Assembly (NCBI GenBank): GCA_031362725.1 | Contig: JANLTC010000233.1 | Coordinates: 1 to 64,000 of the forward strand | Source of the DNA: PR03 sp031362725 | GTDB taxonomy: Bacteria > Myxococcota_A > UBA9160 > PR03 | Direction: 5' to 3' | DNA: 64,000 nt | Shown here: positions 35,550 through 45,099 of the stretch, piece after piece | Layout of the letters: each line of letters opens with the position of its first letter | Position numbering within the stretch: the stretch's first letter is position 1 | Position numbers and translations under genes: made by a program | Notes under the pieces: generated by a model | Told to the model about the DNA's origin: nothing | Database searches by the model: none | What the model saw: the letters and a program-made list of their open reading frames with translations, nothing else

Positions 35550-38255
35550 TTGCGCCCCACTTCTTGCCCCTGTCACCCCTGCCGTTCCCTTCTGGTGCTG
35601 CACGCCTCCCTCTTGGTTGGCGCGTTGGTCGCGGCCGCCTGGGCGCCGAGAGCGCTGGCGCACGACGCGACCTTTCCGCTGGCTGGCGACTCGATCCTGA
35701 TCCAAACGGACCAGGGCGACGGCACCGAGGTCTTCCAGTTCGAGGCAGCCGGCGAGGAGGTGCCGCTACTCGATCACGATCCGCGCCAGGACGGCACCTC
35801 GATTTTCGTCCGCGGACTCGGCGCCAAAGCCGGTCGCAGCGCGCTCGCGACGCTCGACCGCAACTTCTGGTCGGCCAGTAACAACGGCGGCTACGTGTAC
35901 GACGATCCCAGTGGCTCGCGCGGCGGGATCACGCACGTGACGATGGAAAGGGAGCTGCTCAGCATCCAGGGCGCCGGAGCGCATTGGGGTTGGAAGCCGG
36001 ACGGCTCGCAGGACGAAGTCTGGGTGCAGATGCGCATCGCCGACACCTCGTTCTGTTCGCAGTTTCCTGCCGCCACCGCGACGTCGAATGCGGCTGGACA
36101 CTTCCAGGCGTCGGGCGCCGCTGCACCGGCCGGATGTCCCGAGCAGGTCTGCGGCGACGGCGTGCCGCAGATGCCCGAGACCTGCGATGACGGCAACCTC
36201 GCCACCGGCGACGGCTGCGAAATCAGCTGCGAGACCGGCCCGTGCAATGCGCAGAGCTTCACGTCCACCTTCGAGGCGATCCAGACCGTCGTGTTCGAAG
36301 GCGCCTATGGCTGCACCGACAGCACCTGTCATGATTCCGTGTCACCGAAGAACGATCTCGAGCTGACCCACGGGGTGGCGTACGAGGAACTGCTCGGCCC
36401 GCCCCCTGGAAACGGCCATCCGTCGGACGACTACTCGTTCCTGAACTTGATCCAGCCCGGCGAGCCGGAGTTCAGCTACCTGTTCATCAAGCTCGCGGCG
36501 AAGACCTATCCCAACTCGCAGTTCACGGTGGATCCCGGCACCGGGATGCCGAGCGGCGGCAAGGTCGCGATCTCGCAGGAGCACCTCGAAGCGGTGCGCA
36601 AGTGGATCCGCGGCGGCGCGCCGCGCGAGGGCGTCGTCCCCGGCACCCAGGAACTGCTCGGCACCTGCCTGCCGCCGCCGACGCCGCTGAAGATCCCGGT
36701 GCCCGATCCGCCCGGACCCAACGTCGGCGTGCAGCTCGTGCAAACGCCCTGGGAACTCCCGCCGACCACGCCGGAGGCGAGCGGCGAGGGCGAGATCTGC
36801 ATGAGCACCTACTTCGACGTCTCTGCGCTGGTGCCGGAGTGGGCGAAGGTGCCGTGCCCCGAGGAGTTTCAGGTCCGGCGTTCCTGCTCGAACGCGCCGA
36901 CCACCGCGTGCAGCTCCGACACCGAATGCCCGGACGGCACCTGCACCGGCTCGCTGAAGAACTTCAACAACCCGAGCGGCGAGTGCTTCCGCTATCACAA
37001 GCAGACGCTGCTGCAGGATCCGCAGTCTCACCACAGCATCATCCACCTCTACACCGGTGGGTACGGCTTGGACGATGAGGGCTGGGGCGAGTGGACGACC
37101 AAGCTCGAGCCGACCGATCCTGGCTACGCACTCGAGAACGGCGCGGCTTGCGACCCGTCCCTGGTCGACCCGGCGCTTGGATTCAATCCCGGTTGCAGCA
37201 GCGCGGTGGTCTCCTCGGTCGCGTGCAGCGCCTACGGGCCGCCCGATGCGAGCCAGTTCTCGCTCACCGGCCAAGGCAGCAACCTGCCCACTTTCAGCGG
37301 GTCGCAGGAGCCGTACTACCAGCAGATCCTGGCCGACGGCGTCTACGCGGTCGCGCCGTTGCGCGGCGTGGTGGTCTGGAACTCGCACGCCTTCAATCTC
37401 ACGCAGTCGGAAACGACGATGGCGCAGTTCCTGAATCTCGAGTTCGCCCAGCCCGCGGATCAGATCTATCCGCTCCAGGGCATCTTCGAAGCGCGCTGGA
37501 TCTTCGCGCAAGATGTGCCCGCGTTCGGGACACAGGAGATCTGCGCGACGCACACCATCGAGCAGGGCGCGCGACTCTTCGAACTCTCCTCGCATACCCA
37601 CCTGCGTGGGGTGCGCTGGCGCACCTGGGCACCGCCCAACACGCCGTGTCAGCCGGGCTGCCCGACGCCATACCAGGCGAACCCGATCTTCAGACTGTGT
37701 CAGCCGGATCCGGATCTGCCGATCTGCAACGGTCCACCGCCGCCGCCGCGTGCGCCGCTCTACTTCAGCAGCGACTACTCCGATCCGCTGCAACTCGGCT
37801 TCGATCTGCCGCTCGCATACGACGACCCGGATGTCGCGAGCCGCACGTTTCTCTTCTGCTCGCGCTACGACAACGGCTCGGGTCCGGGCTCTCCGCCGGT
37901 GAAGCGGCGCTCGCAAGCTCCGCTCCCGCCCGCCACCGCGGGCTATTCGGGGGCGATCCTCAACGCGGTCGGCGTCGGCGGCCCGTGTCCGAAGAAGGTC
38001 ACGAGCTGCATGGATGGGCCGAACAAGGGCCTCGTTTGCGGCACCAACACGACATTGAACCACGCCTTCTGCGGCGATCCCGCGCTCGAGCTGTGCGATG
38101 CGTGCCCGATGCGCGGCGGCGTCACGACCTCGGACGAGATGATGATCCTGCTCGGGAGCTACTTCGTCCCAGCGCCCGAGCCAGGTGCAGCGTGGCTCGG
38201 CGGTGCCGCGATCGCCGCTCTCGCGCTCCAGAGCTCGCGTCGCAGACGACCATGA
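35550..38255 (+). CDS. Exported multidomain protein: Cys-rich repeat, cytochrome-like module, copper-monooxygenase-like domain, PEP-CTERM
   Basis: 901 residues. After a signal sequence (to ~33) and an N-terminal beta domain comes a Myxococcus-type Cys-rich repeat at ~199 (CGDGVPQMPETCDDGNL). Next is a module with CTDSTCH at ~254 and PSGGKVAISQEHLEAVRKW, like the planctomycete/myxobacterial cytochrome-c-like domain with CxxxxCH spacing. The large C-terminal part has the ligand order of peptidylglycine/dopamine monooxygenases: HH in QSHHSIIHLYTGG (~491), H in VVWNSHAFNL (~610), HTH in LSSHTHLRGVRW (~680) and Met in SDEMMILLGSYF (~861). It ends PAPEPGAAWLGGAAIAALAL plus an Arg tail, a PEP-CTERM signal. 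The TTG start has GGAGA 8 nt upstream. Activity is inferred only. Confidence 0.78.
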   Translation: MRPTSCPCHPCRSLLVLHASLLVGALVAAAWAPRALAHDATFPLAGDSILIQTDQGDGTEVFQFEAAGEEVPLLDHDPRQDGTSIFVRGLGAKAGRSALATLDRNFWSASNNGGYVYDDPSGSRGGITHVTMERELLSIQGAGAHWGWKPDGSQDEVWVQMRIADTSFCSQFPAATATSNAAGHFQASGAAAPAGCPEQVCGDGVPQMPETCDDGNLATGDGCEISCETGPCNAQSFTSTFEAIQTVVFEGAYGCTDSTCHDSVSPKNDLELTHGVAYEELLGPPPGNGHPSDDYSFLNLIQPGEPEFSYLFIKLAAKTYPNSQFTVDPGTGMPSGGKVAISQEHLEAVRKWIRGGAPREGVVPGTQELLGTCLPPPTPLKIPVPDPPGPNVGVQLVQTPWELPPTTPEASGEGEICMSTYFDVSALVPEWAKVPCPEEFQVRRSCSNAPTTACSSDTECPDGTCTGSLKNFNNPSGECFRYHKQTLLQDPQSHHSIIHLYTGGYGLDDEGWGEWTTKLEPTDPGYALENGAACDPSLVDPALGFNPGCSSAVVSSVACSAYGPPDASQFSLTGQGSNLPTFSGSQEPYYQQILADGVYAVAPLRGVVVWNSHAFNLTQSETTMAQFLNLEFAQPADQIYPLQGIFEARWIFAQDVPAFGTQEICATHTIEQGARLFELSSHTHLRGVRWRTWAPPNTPCQPGCPTPYQANPIFRLCQPDPDLPICNGPPPPPRAPLYFSSDYSDPLQLGFDLPLAYDDPDVASRTFLFCSRYDNGSGPGSPPVKRRSQAPLPPATAGYSGAILNAVGVGGPCPKKVTSCMDGPNKGLVCGTNTTLNHAFCGDPALELCDACPMRGGVTTSDEMMILLGSYFVPAPEPGAAWLGGAAIAALALQSSRRRRP

Positions 38256-38302
38256 GCGATCACGCGTGAAGTCGGGTGCCGCGTAGGCCGGACGGAGAGA
38301 TC

Positions 38303-39241
38303 GTGGAACCGCGCAAGGGTGAGGAACGCGTCGCGGTCCTGATCCCCTGTTACAACAACGCTCCGTTCTTGCGCGCGGCGATCGAGAGCGTGCTCGCCCA
38401 GACGCACCCGGTGCACGAGATCGTCGTCGTGGACGACGGCTCCACCGACGACTCCGCGGCAATCGCGTCGTCGTACCCGCAGGTGCGCGTGATTCGGCAG
38501 GCCAATCAGGGCGTCGCCGCCGCGCGCAACCGCGCGCTGCAAGAAGCCCGTGCCGAGTTCCTGGTCTTCCACGATGCCGACGACCGGCTGCTGCCTGCCG
38601 CGATCGAGATCGGGCTGCGCGCGCTCGCGGATCGGCCGGAATGCGGCTTCGTGTACGGCTTCTCGCGCCCGATTCGCGCGGACGGCTCGCCGCTCCCGTC
38701 GCGTATGCCGGAGCCCGTCACCGGAGCATGCTACGCAACGCTGCTGGCCGGCAGCGCGCTGGTGCCGCCTTCTTCGGCGCTGTTCCGACGCTCGGCGGTG
38801 GAGTCGGCGGTCGGGTTCCGCCTGGCCACGTGCCCGACCGATGACTACGACTTCTACCTGCGGATCGCGCAGACCTTCGCCATCTACTGCCACAACGAAG
38901 TCGTCGTCGAATACCGGCGGCACACATCGAACCTATCGAACAAGAGTGCGGCGCAAATGCGATCCGTACTCGCGACACTCGAAGCGCAACGCCCGTTCGT
39001 CGCGGGCAACCGCGAACTCGAAGCGGCGCTGCGTCGCGGCCGCCACCACTGGTCGCGGATCTTCGGACCGGGCACGGCGTTCGAAGTGCTGCACTGGCTG
39101 AAGAAAGCCGATCTCCGCGAAGCCGCGCGCACACTCGCGTTGGTGCTGCGACACGACCCGCGCAGCCTCGCGGTCGTCGCGCGATTCCGGTTGGAGTTGC
39201 TGCTCGGGCGAAATCCGTCGGGGTCGGGGAGCGGCCGCTAG
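38303..39241 (+). CDS. GT2-family glycosyltransferase
   Basis: 312 residues with a GT-A fold: ERVAVLIPCYNNAPFLRAAI at the N-terminus, then VVDDGSTDDS for nucleotide binding, the metal-binding DAD of FHDADDR, and the acceptor-site segment CPTDDYDFYLRIAQ. Expected to use a nucleotide-sugar donor in the cytoplasm, inverting the anomeric centre. The GTG at 38303 follows GGAGAGA; a GTG at 38276 in the same frame is the alternative. It converges on the sugar-nucleotide operon ending at 39275 and probably uses one of its products. Confidence 0.87.
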   Translation: MEPRKGEERVAVLIPCYNNAPFLRAAIESVLAQTHPVHEIVVVDDGSTDDSAAIASSYPQVRVIRQANQGVAAARNRALQEARAEFLVFHDADDRLLPAAIEIGLRALADRPECGFVYGFSRPIRADGSPLPSRMPEPVTGACYATLLAGSALVPPSSALFRRSAVESAVGFRLATCPTDDYDFYLRIAQTFAIYCHNEVVVEYRRHTSNLSNKSAAQMRSVLATLEAQRPFVAGNRELEAALRRGRHHWSRIFGPGTAFEVLHWLKKADLREAARTLALVLRHDPRSLAVVARFRLELLLGRNPSGSGSGR

Positions 39242-39258
39242 ACGCCGACTCGATCCGA

Positions 39259-39273
39259 GCGCCGGTTCGGCGC
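39259..39273. terminator. Hairpin between convergent genes
   Basis: GCGCCG at 39259-39264 and CGGCGC at 39268-39273 form a perfect 6-bp stem with a 3-nt loop, placed 18 nt after the GT2 stop and 2 nt after the minus-strand stop codon at 39275. It could stop transcripts from both sides. Confidence 0.5.
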
Positions 39274-39274
39274 G

Positions 39275-40066
39275 CTACCGCGGCGTGTCCGCCGTACGCC
39301 ATTGCTCCCACGGCGCAGCGCCATTCTCGTAGAGACTCTCGAGTTGCTGCTTGTCCTTGAAGGTGTCCATGCACGTCCAGAAGCCGTGATGCTCGTAGGC
39401 CGCGAGCTGTTCGGCCGCGATCAACCGGTGGAACGGCTGCTCGACCAGTTCCTCACCCGGTTTGATGTAGTCGAAGATCTCGCGGCGGAACATGAAGTAG
39501 CCGCCGTTGATGCGGATCGCCGACGCGCGCAGATCTTCGATGCCCGAGACGACGGAGTCGGCTTTCATCGTTACCACATGGAATGAGCTGGTCGGCTTGA
39601 CCAGCAGGAAGCTCGCCACCTTCCCGGAGCGCTCGAAGTGCTCGGCGAAATCGTCGAGCGGAAGATCGGTGAGACCGTCGCTGTAGTTGGCGAAGAAGGA
39701 CTCCTCGCCCGCGAGCAGCTTCTCGACGGCTTTCAAGCGCTGACCGATGTTCGCGTGCAGTCCCGTGTCGCAGAACGTGATCCGCCAGTCGTCGATGTCG
39801 CTGTGGAGCAACGTCACGTTGCGCTTGCCGCCGCTCAACACGAAGTCGTTGGACAGGCATTCGTCGTAGTTCAGGAAGTAGTTCTTGATCGCCTCGCCCT
39901 TGTAGCCGAGGCACAGGATGAAGTCCTTGTGGCCGTAGTGGGCGTAGTACTTCATCACGTGCCACAGGATCGGGCGCGGGCCGATCGTGGCCATCGGCTT
40001 CGGAGCGCTGTCCGCCGACTCGCGCAAGCGCATGCCCAGACCGCCGCAGAACAACACGACCTTCAC
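39275..40066 (-). CDS. rfbF: Glucose-1-phosphate cytidylyltransferase-like enzyme
   Basis: 263 residues. It would make CDP-glucose from glucose 1-phosphate and CTP in the cytosol. The nucleotide site is VVLFCGGLGMRLRE and the phosphate-binding Lys is in SAPKPMATIG. Typical RfbF segments YYAHYGHKDFILCLGYKGEA and NYSDGLTD are present, as is a C-terminal WTCMDTFKDKQQLE. The GTG at 40066 overlaps the DUF4910 gene by 4 nt; the frame runs on to 40456 but the N-terminus fits the family only from 40066. It is the last gene of the operon starting at 46924. The usual next enzyme, CDP-glucose 4,6-dehydratase, is not in the window. Confidence 0.9.
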   Translation of the reverse strand: MKVVLFCGGLGMRLRESADSAPKPMATIGPRPILWHVMKYYAHYGHKDFILCLGYKGEAIKNYFLNYDECLSNDFVLSGGKRNVTLLHSDIDDWRITFCDTGLHANIGQRLKAVEKLLAGEESFFANYSDGLTDLPLDDFAEHFERSGKVASFLLVKPTSSFHVVTMKADSVVSGIEDLRASAIRINGGYFMFRREIFDYIKPGEELVEQPFHRLIAAEQLAAYEHHGFWTCMDTFKDKQQLESLYENGAAPWEQWRTADTPR

Positions 40067-41397
40067 GACGTCTCCCCTTCTGCCAGCAGACGAAGCAACC
40101 CGCACTCGGCCAACACCGATGCGGCTCGCTCGATCACGTCGAAGCGCATGCCGGCGCGCTCGGCGATGGCGAGCAGGCCATGCTCCCCATCGGAAAGATT
40201 CAGGACCCAGAAGAGCGCCATCTCGTGTTCCTTGCCGGCGCCGCGCTCGGCCCAGGCACGATACACGCCGTGGCGCCCGAGCTGCGGTTCGCCTTTCGGG
40301 CAGAGGTTCCGATAGCGACGATCTTTCTCCAGCACGTCGAGCACGAGCAGCAGCTTCGCGAGCGAATCGGCGAGCGCCTCCGGCTGCACGAAATCGAGGT
40401 CGTCCGCGGACGTGTGGTACTCCGGAAACTGACCGTGCGGAGTTCGCATCAGGCACCCGACGGGTAGATCGAAGCCCGGCGAACAGAACTGACGCTCGTC
40501 ATACCCGTACGGGATGAAGTCGAGCAGTCGGTGTTCGCCGGCGTGCTGGAGCACATGCGCAAAGGCGCTATCGATCGGGGCATCGCCGCGCCTGCTCTTC
40601 TTGTAGGTCGTCTTGCCGCGATCGCCGACCAACGTGACGACGAGGCCGTGCCGGATGCGAGCGAGCCGGTCCTCGTTGCGCGCCAGCCAGGTGATCGCGC
40701 CGATCGTCACCGGCACGAACAGGATCCGCACCGAGTGTCGCAGCGACGCGCTTGCCAGATAGCGGCCGAGCAGCGTCAGCAGCGCGACGCCGGACAGGTT
40801 GTCGTTGCAGAGCGACGGGTGACAGACGTGACAGGAGAGCAGGATCTCGTCCTCGCTGCGGCCCGGGATGAACGCCTCGCCGTAGCTGAGGCTGCCGGCC
40901 GCGAGCGTTGCGTCGATGCAGACCTCGTAGTCGCCATCCGGTAGCGACTCGAGTTGGCGGTGCGACAGACAGAAACCCCACGCCTCGTCGTAGAACGACG
41001 TGCGAAACGGGATCCAGTCGGGGTGCTCGCGCGACGAGTAGAGATGCGGCCTCAGCGCAGCGAGCGACATTCTCTGATGCACCGGCGTGCTGTAGCCGAC
41101 CACGTGCAGGTTCGAGTTCTTGAAGTCGACCACGGTGCGGCCGCTCGCATCGCGGATCCACGCCGCGCGGACGTTCCACTCCTTCGGCACCGTCCAGTCG
41201 AGCACCTGCGTTCCCGACGGGACTTCGTGTACCGCGAGCGGGAGATCGCGCCCGATGATCTTCAAAGTCTCGCGAACTCCATTCCCGGTGATGCTGCGAC
41301 AGATCGGATGGAGTTCACGGATCAGATCGTGCATCGCACGGCCGGGATCAGACACGCCCGTGCGATCCTTCAGATCCCCGATGGACAGCGAAGTCAC
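40063..41397 (-). CDS. DUF4910 family protein (aminopeptidase-like, sugar-locus type)
   Basis: 444 residues. The family has a zinc-peptidase-like fold; here ILLSCHVCHPSLCNDNLSG and the later PEYHTSADDLDFV carry the His, Asp and Cys residues expected near the metal. A DUF2172-type insert and a C-terminal winged-helix part (from about residue 375) complete the architecture. DUF4910 genes are regularly found in O-antigen and sugar-modification loci, beside C-methyltransferase and PIG-L genes exactly as here, although the reaction is not established to my knowledge. The ATG at 41397 overlaps the dehydrogenase stop. Confidence 0.83.
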   Translation of the reverse strand: MTSLSIGDLKDRTGVSDPGRAMHDLIRELHPICRSITGNGVRETLKIIGRDLPLAVHEVPSGTQVLDWTVPKEWNVRAAWIRDASGRTVVDFKNSNLHVVGYSTPVHQRMSLAALRPHLYSSREHPDWIPFRTSFYDEAWGFCLSHRQLESLPDGDYEVCIDATLAAGSLSYGEAFIPGRSEDEILLSCHVCHPSLCNDNLSGVALLTLLGRYLASASLRHSVRILFVPVTIGAITWLARNEDRLARIRHGLVVTLVGDRGKTTYKKSRRGDAPIDSAFAHVLQHAGEHRLLDFIPYGYDERQFCSPGFDLPVGCLMRTPHGQFPEYHTSADDLDFVQPEALADSLAKLLLVLDVLEKDRRYRNLCPKGEPQLGRHGVYRAWAERGAGKEHEMALFWVLNLSDGEHGLLAIAERAGMRFDVIERAASVLAECGLLRLLAEGETS

Positions 41398-42728
41398 AGG
41401 CCGATCCCGTCGTAGCGGGCGATCGTCGCCTTATCGAGCATCCGTCGGCCATCGATGATCAGCGGCGGCACGGCGATTTCCGCGAGCAGCGCCGGGATCG
41501 CCTCGAAGTGTTTCCAGCGCGTCACCAGCACTGCGGCGTCGCAGCTCGCGAGCGCCTCTTCGAGGTTCGCGCAAAGCGGCAGCCGCTCGCCAAAGACACG
41601 GCGGGCCGAATCGCTGGCGACCGGGTCGTAGCCGCGCACGCTGGCGCCGCGCGCCCACAGCGACTCGATGATCGGGATCGCCGGCGATTCGCGCATGTCG
41701 TCGGTATCCGGCCGGAAGGAGAGGCCCAGCACCGAGATCCGCTTGCCGTGCAGCGCGTGCAGGTGCTTCTCGAGCAGCTGGATCACCTGCGCGGGCTGCG
41801 CTCGATTGACCCGCAATACGGTGTCGAGCAGAGCCATCTCGAGGCCGTGCTGCCGTCCATGCGCGACCAGTGCGGCGACATCCTTCGGCAGGCAACTGCC
41901 ACCGAACCCGCAGCCCGCCAGCAGGAACGAAGTGATCGGGGCAACGGCGCGCTCGCCACCCCGCTCCTTCGTCGAGAGATAGCGACTCATCGCGAGCCCG
42001 CGGCTGACGTCGACGGTATCGATCCCACCGATCGCCGCGCCCAGGTTGGCGAGTTCGTTCGAAAACGAGATCAGCGTCGCGAGCAGCGCATTCGACGCGT
42101 ACTTGATCATCTCCGCGGTGGCGTTGTTCGTGGCCAGATGCGGGACGCCGGGGAACTCCGCATAGAGTCGCGCCTCGGCTTCCAGCGTACGAGCGTCGAT
42201 GCCGCCCAGCACGATCCGATCGGGCGTCATGAAGTCGCCGACGGCTTCGCCCTCGGTCAGGAACTCGGGATTCATGCCGAGTCCGAATCCGAGACCCGCC
42301 TGCATTCCGGACGCCTGTTCGAGCGCCGACCGAACGGCGCCATCGGTGGTGCCCGGCACGACGGTGCTCTTCACGACCACGACGTGATACGCGGACTTCT
42401 CGCGCAGCGCCGCGCCGATCTGCCGCGAGGCCTCGAGCAGGAAGCGCAAGTCGATCGCTTCGCCGTCGCCCGGCGTCCCCACGGCGATCAGCGTCAGTTC
42501 GGAATCACGAACCGCTGCGGCGAGATCGGTCGTGGCGCGCAGCCGCGTACCGATGTGTCGGGCGAGCAGCGCGCCCAACCCCGGCTCGAAGAACGGCGCC
42601 TCGCCGCGTTCGATGCGTTCGACCTTCGCGCGATCCAGATCGACGCAGGTGACTGCGTGGCCCTTTTCCGCCAGGCAAGCGCCCGTGACGAGGCCGACGT
42701 AGCCCGTGCCGACGATCGAGACGCGCAT
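41394..42728 (-). CDS. UDP-glucose/GDP-mannose dehydrogenase family enzyme
   Basis: 444 residues, full family length. NAD-binding N-terminus MRVSIVGTGYVGLVTGACLA; central dimer helices; catalytic C279 in AGCGFGGSCLPKD; K210 in EMIKYASNA; C-terminal GLSFRPDTDDMRES for the UDP-binding half. It would oxidise C6 of a nucleotide sugar twice to give a uronic acid, most likely UDP-glucose to UDP-glucuronate. Starts and stops overlap both neighbours by a few bases. Feeding the neighbouring UDP-glucuronate-decarboxylase-like enzyme is the natural reading. Confidence 0.92.
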   Translation of the reverse strand: MRVSIVGTGYVGLVTGACLAEKGHAVTCVDLDRAKVERIERGEAPFFEPGLGALLARHIGTRLRATTDLAAAVRDSELTLIAVGTPGDGEAIDLRFLLEASRQIGAALREKSAYHVVVVKSTVVPGTTDGAVRSALEQASGMQAGLGFGLGMNPEFLTEGEAVGDFMTPDRIVLGGIDARTLEAEARLYAEFPGVPHLATNNATAEMIKYASNALLATLISFSNELANLGAAIGGIDTVDVSRGLAMSRYLSTKERGGERAVAPITSFLLAGCGFGGSCLPKDVAALVAHGRQHGLEMALLDTVLRVNRAQPAQVIQLLEKHLHALHGKRISVLGLSFRPDTDDMRESPAIPIIESLWARGASVRGYDPVASDSARRVFGERLPLCANLEEALASCDAAVLVTRWKHFEAIPALLAEIAVPPLIIDGRRMLDKATIARYDGIGL

Positions 42729-43837
42729 CAGCCATCCTCCGCCTGCCGGTTGCCGCCATACCAGAGCAGCGAGCGCCGGAGCGCGTCGTCGAGCGCAATG
42801 GTCGGGTCGTAGCCGAGTTGCTGGCGCGCCTTGGTGATCACCGGACAGCGTCGCGCCGGGTTGTCGACCAGATAGTCCGGTTCCGCCGACGCGCGGTGCA
42901 CTACGCGGCCCTGATACGCGAAGAGTTCGCGGCCGAGCGTTGCGACCCGCTCGGCCAGTTCTGCGACGGAAATCTCCGGCGACTCGACGCCGATGTTGTA
43001 CGGCTCGCCGTCGCCGCCGCGGATCAGCACCTTGTAGTAACCGACTACAGCGTCGGCCACATAGCAGAACGTGCGCCGCGGCCCGCCGTCGGAGAACATC
43101 ACGAGGTCGCGTCCTTCGAGGACGTCGCGCGCGAAGTCGGGCAGAACGCGCCGATCGGTGATCTTCAGGCCCGGCCCGATGTTGTTGAAGGGTCGCGCCA
43201 TGCGCGTCGGCACGCCGTGTTGCTGGGCAAAGTTCACACACAGCGTCTCGCCGTATCGCTTCGACTCGTCGTAGCAGGCGCGCGGCCCCGTGCACGACAC
43301 GTTGCCGGGGTAGGTCTCGGGCGTCGGAATGTTCTGCGGCGTCGGGTCGCCGTAGATCTCGCTCGACGAGAAGAACAGGAAACCGGCAAGCGGACGACCG
43401 CGGCCGCCCTGCCGGCGCGCGTACTCGAGCAGATGACGCAGGCCGCCCACGTTGGCGTCCATCGTCTCGATCGGATGCTGGCGATAAAAACTGGGCGATG
43501 CGATCGAACCGGCGTGCACGACGAAGTCGAAGTCGGGCACGCCCGTCGGCAGCGGATTCGTGATGTCGTGCCGAACCAGGGCCAGATTGGGATCGCCCGC
43601 CAGCTCCGTCAGCCAGCGCGGGACTCCGCGCGCATAGTTGTCGTAGACGGTGATCCGGATCGGCGGACCCGCGCTGCTGCGGTTTCGGTGCAACACCGAC
43701 TGCACCAGGTAGTAGCCGAGGAACCCTGCGCCGCCGACGACCAGCAGCTGCGTGCCGGCGAGTCGCGCGAACTCATCACGCAGATTCGTGCAGATGTGAT
43801 CGAGGTCGGCGTTGACGACGTCGCTTGCGCTGTTCAT
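42728..43837 (-). CDS. NAD-dependent epimerase/dehydratase (UDP-glucuronate decarboxylase-like)
   Basis: 369 residues, extended SDR. Coenzyme loop VVGGAGFLGYYL near residues 33-44; catalytic Tyr and Lys in ACYDESKRYGETL with Ser from FFSSSEIYGDP; C-terminal RTFCYVADAV and PYNIGVESPEISV. Sequence features are closest to UDP-glucuronate decarboxylases, which make UDP-xylose, fitting the adjacent dehydrogenase, but an epimerase cannot be excluded. The ATG at 43837 is used; 8 nt separate it from the methyltransferase stop. Confidence 0.85.
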   Translation of the reverse strand: MNSASDVVNADLDHICTNLRDEFARLAGTQLLVVGGAGFLGYYLVQSVLHRNRSSAGPPIRITVYDNYARGVPRWLTELAGDPNLALVRHDITNPLPTGVPDFDFVVHAGSIASPSFYRQHPIETMDANVGGLRHLLEYARRQGGRGRPLAGFLFFSSSEIYGDPTPQNIPTPETYPGNVSCTGPRACYDESKRYGETLCVNFAQQHGVPTRMARPFNNIGPGLKITDRRVLPDFARDVLEGRDLVMFSDGGPRRTFCYVADAVVGYYKVLIRGGDGEPYNIGVESPEISVAELAERVATLGRELFAYQGRVVHRASAEPDYLVDNPARRCPVITKARQQLGYDPTIALDDALRRSLLWYGGNRQAEDG

Positions 43838-43845
43838 GGGCCGAC

Positions 43846-45099
43846 CTAGGCAATCACCTGGACTCGCGGAATCGGCACGATCCACTGACCGCCCCATTCG
43901 CGAATGTAGCGGGTGTGTTCGATCACCTCATCGGTGAGGTTCCACGGCAGCACGAGCAGGTAGTCGGGCTGCGTCTCGCGGATCCGATCCGGTGCATGGA
44001 TCGGGATGCGCACGCCCGCGAGATGATTGCCCTGCTTGTACGGGTTCCGGTCGACACAATAGTCGATGAAATCGCTGCGAATCCCGCAGTAGTTGAGCAG
44101 CGTGACGCTCTTGCCGGGCGCGCCGTAGCCGACGATCGTCTTGCCGTGTCGCTTCGCGTCGATGAGGAACGCGAGCAACTGGCGCTTGGTCTCCGCGACC
44201 TGCTCGGCAAACGCGAAGTAGTAGTCGAGCGTGCCGAGGCCGGCGCGCGCCTCGCGATCGCGGAGTGCGGCGACCGCCGCGCTCACCGCGCGGGTGGCGT
44301 CGCTCGCGTGGCGGGCGAAGATGCGCAGCGAACCGCCGTGGATCGCGATCTCCTCGACGTCGAAGAGTACGAGGCCGTGGGCCGCGAACACCTTCTCCAC
44401 CGTCGTGAACGACAGATAGGAGAAGTGCTCGTGGTAGATCGTGTCGAATTGGTTGCCCTCGACGAGACGCGCGAGATGCGGAAACTCCATCGTGAGGGTG
44501 CCCGTGTCGGCGAGCAGGATCGCGAGCCCCCGAACGAAGTCGTTGAGATCGGGGACGTGCGCGAGCACGTTGTTGCCGATCAGTAGATCGGCACGCCCGG
44601 GATCGGTGGCGAGCGCGCGCGCGGTCTTCGCGCTGAAGAACGCAACGCGCGTCGGGATTCCGTTGCGCTCCGCTACCGCGGCGACGTTCGCGGCCGGCTC
44701 GATGCCGAGCGACGGAATCTTCCGCGCGACGAAGTGCTGCAGCAGGTAGCCGTCGTTGCTGGCGATCTCGATCACGCGACTGTGCGCGCCGAGACCGAGG
44801 CGCGCGATCATCGCCTCGCAATGGTCGCGCGCCGAGCGAACCAGCGTGTCGACGTAGGATGAGAAATAGGCGTACTCGGTGAAGAGTCGCGCCGGACTCA
44901 CGAACTCCCGCATCTGCACGAGAAAGCACTGGTCACAGACGAAGACGTGGAGCGGGAAGAACTCCTCCATCTGGTCGAGCTGTTCGGTCGTCACGATCGT
45001 CTGACACGGCGGCGACATGCCGAGGTCGACGAAACTGTGCACGAGCGGCGCGGCGCAGAACCGGCAGGGCCGCGCCGGCGCCGTCATCCGGGCCGTCAT
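43846..45099 (-). CDS. SAM-dependent sugar C-methyltransferase
   Basis: 417 residues with the three-part layout of NDP-hexose C-methyltransferases: an N-terminal zinc-binding domain (C12, C15, C55, C58), a SAM domain (VIEIASNDGYLLQHFV, then LIGNNVLAHVPD) and a C-terminal substrate domain with VGYGAPGKSVTLLNYCGI. In characterised relatives this family methylates C3 of a 4-keto sugar, giving a branched sugar. The 4-keto precursor enzyme is not in the window. The ATG at 45099 overlaps the PIG-L stop; a second Met at 45087 also fits. Confidence 0.88.
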   Translation of the reverse strand: MTARMTAPARPCRFCAAPLVHSFVDLGMSPPCQTIVTTEQLDQMEEFFPLHVFVCDQCFLVQMREFVSPARLFTEYAYFSSYVDTLVRSARDHCEAMIARLGLGAHSRVIEIASNDGYLLQHFVARKIPSLGIEPAANVAAVAERNGIPTRVAFFSAKTARALATDPGRADLLIGNNVLAHVPDLNDFVRGLAILLADTGTLTMEFPHLARLVEGNQFDTIYHEHFSYLSFTTVEKVFAAHGLVLFDVEEIAIHGGSLRIFARHASDATRAVSAAVAALRDREARAGLGTLDYYFAFAEQVAETKRQLLAFLIDAKRHGKTIVGYGAPGKSVTLLNYCGIRSDFIDYCVDRNPYKQGNHLAGVRIPIHAPDRIRETQPDYLLVLPWNLTDEVIEHTRYIREWGGQWIVPIPRVQVIA

